From Actinomycetota bacterium (lineage in GTDB: Bacteria > Actinomycetota > Thermoleophilia > Gaiellales > Gaiellaceae), in contig JAFAIV010000230.1 in the NCBI GenBank assembly GCA_019236545.1, positions 1-5,784 on the forward strand: a stretch of 5,784 nucleotides of DNA, written 5' to 3'. Made by a program: the position numbers and the translations under genes. The notes beneath the pieces were generated by a model. The model had not been told where the DNA came from. It worked only from the letters and a program-made list of their open reading frames with translations, and searched no databases. This document shows, piece by piece, positions 1 through 4,952 of the stretch; within the stretch, counting starts at the first letter, position 1, and each line of letters starts with the position of its first letter.

Positions 1-165
1 CTCGCGCGGAAGGGGATCGAGAACGAGGCAGGCCGTATCGGCCGCCCGCGCTTCCTCACGACCGGCGACCCCGAGGCCTTCCGCGAGATGGGGCGCCGCT
101 TCCTCCAGTTCCCGATCGCCGACGTCGACCGGGTCAGCGTCGCGACGCTCGAGGCGGCCGCGTGA
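1..165 (+). CDS. murI: Glutamate racemase, C-terminal end (partial)
   Basis: Only the last 54 residues are in the window; the 5' end lies upstream. Glutamate racemase is a cytosolic enzyme that converts L-glutamate to D-glutamate for peptidoglycan precursors. The visible part reads as the usual end of actinobacterial MurI: an RFLTTGDPEAFREMGRRFL stretch (about residues 18-35 of the fragment) followed by a short tail. The catalytic cysteines are not in view, so the call rests on this tail and on gene order, since murI upstream of rph and rdgB is a familiar actinobacterial arrangement. The TGA stop at 163-165 overlaps the GTG start of rph by four bases (GTGA), which implies translational coupling. 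Another aspartate/glutamate racemase family member is the main alternative. Confidence 0.72.
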   Translation, partial: LARKGIENEAGRIGRPRFLTTGDPEAFREMGRRFLQFPIADVDRVSVATLEAAA

Positions 166-875
166 GCCGCGGCGACGGGCGGCGGCCCGACCAGCTCCGC
201 CCGCTGACGATCGAGCCGGACTACCTCGAGAACCCCCACGGCTCGGCGCTGATCACGCAGGGCAAGACGATCGTCCTCTGCACGGCGATGATCCAGGAGG
301 ACATCCCGCGCTGGCTCCGCAACAGCGGGCGCGGCTGGATGACCGCCGAGTACTCGCTCCTGCCCGCCTCGACCGGCGACCGCGTCGAGCGCGAGGCGGC
401 GCGCGGGAAGCAGCAGGGCCGCACCGTCGAGATCCAGCGGCTGATCGGCCGCGCGATCCGCGGCGTCGTCGACTTCCAGGCGCTCGGCGAGCGGACGATG
501 TGGCTCGACTGCGACGTCCTCCAGGCCGACGGCGGTACGCGCTGCGCGGCGATCTGCGGCGCGTACGTCGCGGGCATGCGCGCGCTCGCGCGCTTCGGGC
601 TCTCGCGCGCGTTCCGGGACTCGGTCGCGGCGGTGTCGGTCGGCGTCGTCGGCGGCACGCCGATGCTCGACCTGAACTACGAGGAGGACTCGAGCGCGGA
701 CACGGACATGAACGTCGTCATGACGGGCGACGGCAGGCTGATCGAGGTGCAGGCGACCGCGGAGCGTGACCCGTTCGCGCGCGAGACGCTCGACGAGCTC
801 CTGGAGCTCGCCGCGGCGGGCATCGCCGAGATCGGGTCGCGGCAGGCCGAGGCGGTCGCCCGTGACCTTCCCTAG
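162..875 (+). CDS. rph: Ribonuclease PH
   Basis: This is a 237-residue protein, full length for RNase PH, the phosphorolytic 3'-to-5' exoribonuclease that trims tRNA precursors and uses inorganic phosphate to release nucleoside diphosphates. Family landmarks are present in order: an N-terminal GRRPDQLRPLTIE block (6-18), GWMTAEYSLLP (58-68), EAARGKQQGRTVEIQRLIGR (78-97) including the phosphate-binding arginine region, DCDVLQADGGTR (116-127), and DLNYEEDSSADTDMNVVMT (170-188), whose aspartates are the catalytic and metal-binding residues. The protein looks intact and should form the usual hexameric ring. The GTG start at 162 is supported by the family N terminus, a GAGG seven bases upstream (151-154) and the four-base overlap with murI. 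Its end overlaps rdgB by 14 bases. A murI-rph-rdgB operon is likely. Confidence 0.96.
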   Translation: MSRGDGRRPDQLRPLTIEPDYLENPHGSALITQGKTIVLCTAMIQEDIPRWLRNSGRGWMTAEYSLLPASTGDRVEREAARGKQQGRTVEIQRLIGRAIRGVVDFQALGERTMWLDCDVLQADGGTRCAAICGAYVAGMRALARFGLSRAFRDSVAAVSVGVVGGTPMLDLNYEEDSSADTDMNVVMTGDGRLIEVQATAERDPFARETLDELLELAAAGIAEIGSRQAEAVARDLP

Positions 876-1776
876 GCGCGCGATCCTCTGCTCCCGCAAC
901 GCGCACAAGGCGCGCGAGCTGGAGGCGCTGCTGCCCGGCTGGGAGATCGCGCCGCTCGACCGGGACGACTACCCGGACGAGACCGGCGCGACGTACGTCG
1001 AGAACGCCCGGATCAAGGCCGAGTTCGGGCACGCCGCCGCGCCGGGAGAGTGGATCCTCGCCGAGGACTCCGGCATCGAGGTGGACGCGCTCGGCGGCCG
1101 GCCCGGCGTCCAGTCCGCGCGCTACGCGCCCGAGGGCGCGCACGCGATCGCGAAGCTCCTCGGCGAGCTCGGCGACACCGAGGACCGCTGCGCCTGCTAC
1201 GTGTCGGAGCTCGTCGCGCTCTTGCCGGACGGGGAAGAGGTGCGCGGCACCGGGATCCTCGAGGGGCGGATCTCCCACGAGCCCCGAGGCAGCGGCGGCT
1301 TCGGCTACGACCCGGTCTTCGTCCCGGACGGCGAGGAGCGGACGGTCGCCGAGCTCGGCGACGAGTGGAAGGCGCGCAACTCCCACCGCGCCCGCGCCGC
1401 GCGCGCGCTCCTGGCCGCGCTCGCGGGCGCGCTCCTGCTCGCGGGTTGCGGCGGCGGCCATCCGAACGGCCAGCGCCAGCTCTCCGCGTTCTTCAAGGAC
1501 ACGCGGCTCGGCCGCCGCTGGGCGCCGCGCTTCCCGCACAAGCCGGGCAGCCGGCCCTGCGTCGCCTACGACGACACGGTGTCGCAGCTCGTGCCGGCGA
1601 CCTGCTCCACCGACGTCGCCGTCCAGCAGCAGGGGCGTGTGCTCGCCACCTTCACGGTCTCGTGGAACCACGGCAATCGCGTCCGCGCCTGGTTCGTCTT
1701 CCTCCACGACGACGGCACGGTCGAGTCCGTCACACGGGAGGGAGAGGTGCCCGCCGCCTCGACCACCACCAGTTGA
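862..1776 (+). CDS. rdgB: XTP/dITP diphosphatase fused in frame to a lipoprotein-like domain
   Basis: Residues 1 to about 188 form a complete RdgB/HAM1 pyrophosphatase, which hydrolyses dITP, XTP and related non-canonical purine triphosphates to keep them out of DNA and RNA. Visible motifs are SRNAHK (11-16), TYVENARIKA (44-53), LAEDSGIEVDALGGRPGVQSARYA (66-89), GSGGFGYDPVFVP (143-155) and the C-terminal SHRARA (174-179). The family normally stops about ten residues further on. Here the frame continues through a hydrophobic run (183-195) ending in LAGC with Cys196, then a glycine-rich linker and an unrecognised domain to residue 304 with two more cysteines (233, 248). No stop occurs in this frame between the parts. 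No ATG, GTG or TTG lies in frame within about 70 codons before the lipobox, so a separate lipoprotein gene has no ordinary start. The GTG start at 862 overlaps rph by 14 bases and has GAGG at 849-852. The RdgB identity is secure; whether the fusion is one stable protein is open. Confidence 0.9.
   Translation: MTFPRRAILCSRNAHKARELEALLPGWEIAPLDRDDYPDETGATYVENARIKAEFGHAAAPGEWILAEDSGIEVDALGGRPGVQSARYAPEGAHAIAKLLGELGDTEDRCACYVSELVALLPDGEEVRGTGILEGRISHEPRGSGGFGYDPVFVPDGEERTVAELGDEWKARNSHRARAARALLAALAGALLLAGCGGGHPNGQRQLSAFFKDTRLGRRWAPRFPHKPGSRPCVAYDDTVSQLVPATCSTDVAVQQQGRVLATFTVSWNHGNRVRAWFVFLHDDGTVESVTREGEVPAASTTTS
1387..1449 (+). other. Internal lipoprotein-type signal with LAGC lipobox inside the rdgB frame
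   Basis: Codons 176-196 of the rdgB frame encode an arginine-rich stretch (RARAAR), a 13-residue alanine/leucine core and LAGC, with the cysteine codon TGC at 1447-1449. This matches the three parts of a bacterial lipoprotein signal and would be cut before the cysteine by signal peptidase II if it reached the membrane. The same residues are where the last helix of RdgB normally ends, so one stretch appears to serve both as the RdgB C terminus and as a membrane signal. Positive charges on the N-terminal side predict RdgB in the cytosol and the following domain outside. That it works as a signal when internal is inference. Confidence 0.6.
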
Positions 1777-2539
1777 TCTCGCCGCCGAAGACGATCACGT
1801 TCGCCATCACGTAGAGCCAGATCAGGAGGATCGCCGGGCCGCCGAGGATGCGCAGCGTCACGTTCACGTCGGCGAAGCGGACGAAGATCGGCAGCACCTG
1901 GAACGACGCCTCGAGCACGATCGCCGCGAACGCCGCGCCCGGGAGCGCCTCCCGCGTCGTCACCTTCGTGTTCGGCAGCAGCCGGTAGATCGCGAGCAGG
2001 AAGAGGAAGAGCCCGAGGAGCGACGCGCCGATCGAGGCGGCGTACGCGAGGCCGGCGTTGCGCGCCATCGCCGGCACGTAACGCTTGAGGACGTCGACGC
2101 CGAACGACCCGACGACGAGGCTGACGAACAGCGTCACGAGCAGCCCGCCGGTCATCGACGCGGCAACGCCCTTCCCCTGCAGGAACTTCCGGTTCGGCCG
2201 GTCGTAGACGATGTTGAGCGCCGACTCGAGCGCGCTGAAGAGCGAGAGCGACGACCAGAGGAGGCCGACGCCGCCGACGATCCCGAGCGTGGTGGCGTTC
2301 GCCTGAACCGTGTGGACGAGCCGCAGGATGCTCCCGAGTGAGCTGCCCGGGAACGCCCGCTTGAGCTCGCCGACAAAGAAGTCCGACGCGTCGGCGCGAT
2401 GCGAGAGGCCGATCAGCGAGAGCGCGATGAAGACGAGCGGGACGAACGAGAGAAGCGCGAAGTAGGCGACCATCGCGGCCAGGTGCGTGCCGCGGTCGGC
2501 GAAGAACTTCTCGATCACGACGCGTCGCCGGAGGCGCAT
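1730..2539 (-). CDS. YihY/BrkB family (UPF0761) inner-membrane protein
   Basis: This 269-residue integral membrane protein belongs to the YihY/virulence factor BrkB family, once misnamed ribonuclease BN. Its molecular function is not established. Six hydrophobic segments can be seen at about 19-44, 84-103, 131-147, 163-187, 199-220 and 231-252. Family features include the N-terminal HLAAMVAYFALLSFVPL (19-35), ALNIVYDRP (107-115), the conserved YRLLPN...EALPGA loop (185-202) and ILLIWLYV...FGGEIN (237-256). The start is the ATG read from 2539 on the minus strand. Reading further upstream in frame gives no family-like sequence and would run into the divergent gene. No Shine-Dalgarno is visible, so translation may be leaderless. 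The 3' end overlaps the end of the rdgB fusion by 47 bases tail to tail, and the 5' end is 36 bases from the divergent Roadblock gene. The C terminus is short and basic-proline rich. Confidence 0.9.
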   Translation of the reverse strand: MRLRRRVVIEKFFADRGTHLAAMVAYFALLSFVPLVFIALSLIGLSHRADASDFFVGELKRAFPGSSLGSILRLVHTVQANATTLGIVGGVGLLWSSLSLFSALESALNIVYDRPNRKFLQGKGVAASMTGGLLVTLFVSLVVGSFGVDVLKRYVPAMARNAGLAYAASIGASLLGLFLFLLAIYRLLPNTKVTTREALPGAAFAAIVLEASFQVLPIFVRFADVNVTLRILGGPAILLIWLYVMANVIVFGGEINWWWSRRRAPLPPV

Positions 2540-2566
2540 GAGGGCCAGTGTGAAGGTTGCTAGTGT
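2538..2566 (+). promoter_or_regulatory. Candidate promoter for the Roadblock gene group
   Basis: A TGCTAGTGT run contains a TANNNT-type -10 (TAGTGT, 2561-2566) preceded by TG as in extended -10 promoters. Seventeen bases upstream is a weak -35-like ATGAGG (2538-2543) that overlaps the start codon of the divergent membrane protein gene. Transcription would begin close to the ATG at 2576, giving a leader of zero to a few bases, consistent with the lack of a Shine-Dalgarno there. The -10 closely resembles the HU candidate (TGCTAGGGT). Inferred from sequence only. Confidence 0.5.
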
Positions 2567-2575
2567 CGGCGCCGG

Positions 2576-2974
2576 ATGGACGCCGCCCAGGCACTCGCCG
2601 ACCTGACCGAGATCTCGTCCCAGATCGAGGCCGCCGTGCTCTTCGCGGAGGACGGGTCGGTGCAGGGCTCGACCCTCTCCGACGAGGCCGTCTCGGCCGA
2701 GCTGGCGAAGGGCGCGCTCGAGCTCCTCTCGGGCGCGGGGTCGTTCCGCAGCGAGGGCGGCGCCGCCGTGACCCAGCTCGAGGCGTCCGGCCCGGACGGC
2801 AGCGTCTTCGTCGTCCGCTCGATGGCCGGCGGCATCGTCGCGGTCACCGGCCCGCAGCCGACGGTCGGGCTCGTCTTCTACGACCTGAAGAGCGCGCTCC
2901 GCAGCGCGGCCGCGGAGGAGCAGCCGAAGCCGCGGCGGCGCCGCAAGACCGAGGAGAGCGGCGATGCGGCGTAA
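2576..2974 (+). CDS. Roadblock/LC7 domain protein
   Basis: This is a small cytosolic protein of 132 residues. Residues about 5-111 fit the Roadblock/LC7 (longin-like) fold: an N-terminal helix, a strand with AAVLFAEDGSVQGST (19-33), a central helix (36-53), strands with DGSVFVVRSMAGGIVAVTG (74-92), then PTVGLVFYDLKSALRS (95-110). Members in bacteria act as dimeric partners or regulators of small Ras-like GTPases such as MglA, or in other signalling complexes; no GTPase gene is in this window. The C terminus is charged with a KPRRRRK cluster (118-124), which could contact nucleic acid or the membrane surface. ATG at 2576 is chosen because the domain begins directly after it. It has no Shine-Dalgarno, and a -10 candidate lies nine bases upstream, so translation is probably nearly leaderless. 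Its TAA overlaps the next gene by 11 bases. The family call is good; the role is unknown. Confidence 0.78.
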   Translation: MDAAQALADLTEISSQIEAAVLFAEDGSVQGSTLSDEAVSAELAKGALELLSGAGSFRSEGGAAVTQLEASGPDGSVFVVRSMAGGIVAVTGPQPTVGLVFYDLKSALRSAAAEEQPKPRRRRKTEESGDAA

Positions 2975-3170
2975 GTGGCTCGCCCTGCTCGGCTTCGCCA
3001 CCGGCGCGTTCGCGGGCACCTTCCTCTATCGCCGCTCGACCGGCTCGCGCCGCTCGCGGCTCGACGTCTACTTCGACGACGGGTCGATGGTCTCGTTCGG
3101 CGAGGGCTCGCCGGAGTCCGACCGGCTGCTGCCCGTCGCGCGCCGCCTGGTCGCGTCCGTCAGACGGTGA
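2964..3170 (+). CDS. Small single-helix membrane protein, function unknown
   Basis: This 68-residue protein matches no family I recognise. After a basic MRRKW start, residues about 5-22 form one transmembrane helix rich in Gly, Ala and Phe, with small residues spaced along it (GFATGAFAG, 10-18) that could support helix packing. A basic stretch follows (RRSTGSRRSR, 23-32), then a short strand-like LDVYFDDGSMVSFGEG (33-48) and a final amphipathic helix. The basic residues on both sides make the topology uncertain. The ATG at 2964 has a strong Shine-Dalgarno (GAGGAGAG, 2951-2958, five bases away) inside the end of the Roadblock gene, which it overlaps by 11 bases. Its own TGA overlaps pyrE by four bases. 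The tight packing and strong ribosome binding site support a real gene, perhaps a membrane anchor for the Roadblock protein; that partnership is inference. Confidence 0.72.
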   Translation: MRRKWLALLGFATGAFAGTFLYRRSTGSRRSRLDVYFDDGSMVSFGEGSPESDRLLPVARRLVASVRR

Positions 3171-3724
3171 CCGACGACGAGCTCCGCGAGGCGCTCGTCG
3201 CCGCGGCGTACCTGGAGGGCGACTTCGTCCTCCGCTCGGGCAAGCGCTCGCGCTACTACCTCGACAAGTACCGCTTCGAGACGCGGCCCGACCTGCTCGG
3301 CCCGATCGGCGAGCGCATCTCCGCGATCCAGCGGGAGCACTGCCCGGACGCCGCCCGGCTCGCCGGCCCAGAGCTCGGCGCGGTCGCGCTCGCGGCCGCC
3401 ACGTCGCTCGCCGGCGGCCTCCCATTCCTCCTCGTCCGCAAGGCGGCGAAGGAGTACGGGACGACGAAACGGATCGAGGGAGTCTTCGAGCCGGGCGAGA
3501 AGATCTGCCTCGTCGAGGACGTCGTCACGTCCGGCGGAGCGCTCCTGGAGTCCGTCGCGGCGCTCCGCGAGGCGGGCCTCGTCGTGGACACCGCGGTGTG
3601 CGTCGTCGACCGCGAAGAGGGCGGCGCGGACGCTCTCGCGCGCCACGCCGTGCGCCTCCGGCCCGTCTTCAAGGCAGGAGAGCTCCTCAGCGGCCCGAAA
3701 AGCCCCGCAAAACCGCATGGTTGA
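3167..3724 (+). CDS. pyrE: Orotate phosphoribosyltransferase
   Basis: At 185 residues this is a typical length for bacterial OPRT, which joins orotate to PRPP to give orotidine monophosphate, the fifth step of pyrimidine synthesis. The visible motifs are FVLRSGKRSRYYLDKY (20-35), which starts the orotate/PRPP pocket; RKAAKEYGT (91-99), the flexible catalytic loop with Arg91, Lys92 and Lys95; and LVEDVVTSGGAL (115-126), the PRPP-binding signature. Position 97 in the loop is Tyr where several well-studied OPRTs have His. The GTG at 3167 is chosen because the family N terminus begins there and it forms a GTGA overlap with the upstream small gene. No Shine-Dalgarno is seen, so coupled translation is likely. 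The last codons and TGA overlap the -35 of the HU promoter. The partner pyrF lies beyond HU. Confidence 0.95.
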   Translation: MTDDELREALVAAAYLEGDFVLRSGKRSRYYLDKYRFETRPDLLGPIGERISAIQREHCPDAARLAGPELGAVALAAATSLAGGLPFLLVRKAAKEYGTTKRIEGVFEPGEKICLVEDVVTSGGALLESVAALREAGLVVDTAVCVVDREEGGADALARHAVRLRPVFKAGELLSGPKSPAKPHG

Positions 3725-3749
3725 GCGCATCCGACGCCCCTGCTAGGGT
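3721..3749 (+). promoter_or_regulatory. Promoter for the HU gene
   Basis: TTGAGC (3721-3726) and TAGGGT (3744-3749) are separated by 17 bases, the optimal spacing for a housekeeping sigma factor, with TG one base before the -10. The -35 covers the pyrE stop codon. Transcription should start near 3756, leaving a leader of about 30 bases that holds the ribosome binding site. This is the best promoter match in the window. Confidence 0.68.
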
Positions 3750-3775
3750 CGTTTCGGCTCTGCAAACCGACCAAC

Positions 3776-3781
3776 AGGAGG
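3776..3781 (+). promoter_or_regulatory. Strong ribosome binding site of the HU gene
   Basis: A perfect AGGAGG ends five bases before the GTG at 3787 and fixes that start. It is the only full consensus Shine-Dalgarno seen ahead of a gene here, as expected for an abundant protein; several neighbours have none. Confidence 0.85.
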
Positions 3782-3786
3782 AGAGA

Positions 3787-4065
3787 GTGACGAAGCAGGA
3801 GTTCGTGTCGGAGGTCGCCCGCCGGGCCCAGCTGGCAAACCGCGACGCCGCCAAGGCGGTCGACGCTGTCCTGGAGACGATCACGGACACGCTCAAGCGT
3901 GGCGGGGACGTGACGTTTACCGGTTTCGGCAAGTTCTCGACGCAGCATCGCGCTGCCCGCACCGGGGTGAACCCGCGCAATCCCGGCGAGAAGGTGCACA
4001 TCCCCGCGGCGCGCGTCCCGAAGTTCTCGGCCGGCTCGGGTCTGAAGTCGGCCGTCAAGCAGTAA
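3787..4065 (+). CDS. hup: HU-family DNA-binding protein
   Basis: HU is an abundant nucleoid protein that binds DNA as a dimer with little sequence preference and bends it. This 92-residue form is standard length and lacks the long lysine/alanine-rich tail of mycobacterial and streptomycete HU variants. Residues 1-40 are the two-helix dimerisation part (TKQEFVSEVARRAQL onward). GDVTFTGFGKF (40-50) leads into the beta saddle. The DNA-binding arm is QHRAARTGVNPRNPGE (53-68) with the tip proline at 66 that intercalates into DNA. HIPAARVPKFSAGSGLK (71-87) ends the body. The GTG start is set by the AGGAGG five bases upstream and by the usual M-TKQE family start. It has its own promoter and a downstream hairpin, so it is probably a single-gene transcript between pyrE and pyrF. 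Confidence 0.95.
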   Translation: MTKQEFVSEVARRAQLANRDAAKAVDAVLETITDTLKRGGDVTFTGFGKFSTQHRAARTGVNPRNPGEKVHIPAARVPKFSAGSGLKSAVKQ

Positions 4066-4092
4066 CCGAAGCCAACGTCTCCTCCGAGGATC

Positions 4093-4118
4093 GAGGGGCC
4101 GCCGTGAGGCGGCCCCTC
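4093..4118 (+). terminator. Rho-independent-type terminator hairpin after the HU gene
   Basis: GAGGGGCCGCC (4093-4103) and GGCGGCCCCTC (4108-4118) form a perfect 11-base-pair stem closed by the four-base loop GTGA, which as RNA is a GNRA tetraloop. It begins 27 bases after the HU stop. The tract that follows (TAGTCT) is only weakly T-rich, as is common in high-GC genomes. The hairpin probably ends the HU transcript and may also protect its 3' end. Confidence 0.8.
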
Positions 4119-4124
4119 TAGTCT
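4119..4124 (+). promoter_or_regulatory. Candidate -10 element for leaderless pyrF
   Basis: TAGTCT fits TANNNT and shares the CTAG core of the two other candidates. It begins the base after the HU terminator stem, and exactly six bases separate it from the GTG of pyrF, so transcription would start at or next to the start codon. No Shine-Dalgarno is available outside the hairpin. No -35 is evident. Alternatively this is only the terminator tail, with pyrF read by read-through. Confidence 0.42.
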
Positions 4125-4130
4125 GCGGGC

Positions 4131-4952
4131 GTGCATTTCGCGGATCGGCTCGTCGAGGCGGTGGAGCGGAGCGGGAGCTCGCTCTGCGTCGGGCTCGATC
4201 CCGACCCGGCGCTGATGCCGCGGGGGGTGGAGGTGGTCGAGTTCTGTCGCGGGATCGTCGACGCGGTCGCCGGCCTTGCGGCCGCGGTGAAGCCACAGGC
4301 GGCGTTCTTCGAGGCGCTCGGGCCGGACGGCTGGGCGGCGCTCGCGGAGGTGTGCGCGTACGCGCGCGAGGCCGGGCTGCTCGTGATCGCGGACGGCAAG
4401 CGCGGCGACATCGGCTCGACCGCGACCGCCTACGCGGCGGCGTTCGCGCCGATCGCCGACGCGGTCACGGTCAACGCGTACCTGGGCCGCGACTCGCTCG
4501 AGCCGTTCCTCGCGCGCGACGGCCTCGGCGTCTTCTGCCTCGTCAAGACCTCGAACCCGGGCAGCGGCGACCTCCAGGACGTCGCGCTCGCCGACGGGAC
4601 GCTGCTCTGGCAGCACGTCGCCGCGCTCGTGCGCGAGTGGGGAGACGACCTCGTCGGCGAGAGCGGCCTCTCCCGCCTCGGCGCGGTCGTCGGAGCGACG
4701 TACCCGCGCGAGGTCGCGCACGCGCGTGAGCTCATGCCCCGGTCCGTCTTCCTGCTCCCCGGCGTCGGCGCCCAGGGCGGCCGGCCCGAGGAGCTGCGCG
4801 CCGCGTTCGCGCCCGGCCCCGCCGGCGCGCTCGTCTCGGCGTCTCGCTCCGTCATCTACGCCTACCGCGAGCGCGGCGGCGACTGGCGGCAGGCCGCCGC
4901 GGAGGAGGCGGCGCGGCTCGCGGGCGAGGTCCGCGCGGTCGCCGTCGCGTGA
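4131..4952 (+). CDS. pyrF: Orotidine-5'-phosphate decarboxylase (type 2)
   Basis: PyrF removes CO2 from OMP to give UMP, the last step of de novo pyrimidine synthesis. The 273-residue length matches the longer type 2 form common in actinobacteria and proteobacteria. Motifs in order are LCVGLDPDP (18-26), KPQAAFFE (54-61), the catalytic ADGKRGDIGST (87-97) with the Lys/Asp charge network, NAYLGRDS (115-122), VKTSNPGSGD (138-147), GVVGATYP-like VVGATYP (186-192), LPGVGAQGG (209-217) and the phosphate-binding SRSVIYAY (238-245). All key residues are present. The GTG at 4131 starts the family N terminus at once and has no Shine-Dalgarno, so a leaderless transcript from the adjoining -10 is likely. 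The TGA overlaps the LysM gene by four bases. Confidence 0.96.
   Translation: MHFADRLVEAVERSGSSLCVGLDPDPALMPRGVEVVEFCRGIVDAVAGLAAAVKPQAAFFEALGPDGWAALAEVCAYAREAGLLVIADGKRGDIGSTATAYAAAFAPIADAVTVNAYLGRDSLEPFLARDGLGVFCLVKTSNPGSGDLQDVALADGTLLWQHVAALVREWGDDLVGESGLSRLGAVVGATYPREVAHARELMPRSVFLLPGVGAQGGRPEELRAAFAPGPAGALVSASRSVIYAYRERGGDWRQAAAEEAARLAGEVRAVAVA

Noticed and set aside
766..861. Upstream in-frame extension of rdgB
   Set aside because: The added residues are Arg/Ser-rich with no RdgB similarity and lie within rph; the family N terminus starts at the GTG at 862.
718..1707. Long minus-strand open frame opposite rph and rdgB
   Set aside because: Its translation is Arg/Ala/Glu/Val-rich without any family motif. 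It lies opposite two well-recognised genes and arises from high-GC codon bias.
1050..1814. Long plus-strand open frame overlapping rdgB in another frame
   Set aside because: Arginine/alanine-rich low-complexity translation, typical of the shifted frame of a GC-rich gene.
2540..3019. Upstream in-frame extension of the YihY-type gene
   Set aside because: The extra residues are the antisense of the Roadblock gene and show no membrane-protein or family similarity.
3747..3772. Imperfect dyad GGTCG...CGACC between the HU -10 and ribosome binding site as a possible operator
   Set aside because: Only five base pairs with a 16-base gap, partly within the -10; expected by chance at this GC content.
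2557..3786. Very long in-frame extension upstream of HU
   Set aside because: It is the shifted frame of the Roadblock, small membrane protein and pyrE genes. HU starts at 3787 after a perfect AGGAGG and has a normal N terminus there.
3256..4721. Two overlapping minus-strand open frames opposite pyrE, HU and pyrF
   Set aside because: Arg/Pro/Ala-rich shadow translations without motifs; the plus strand holds clear genes, a promoter and a terminator.
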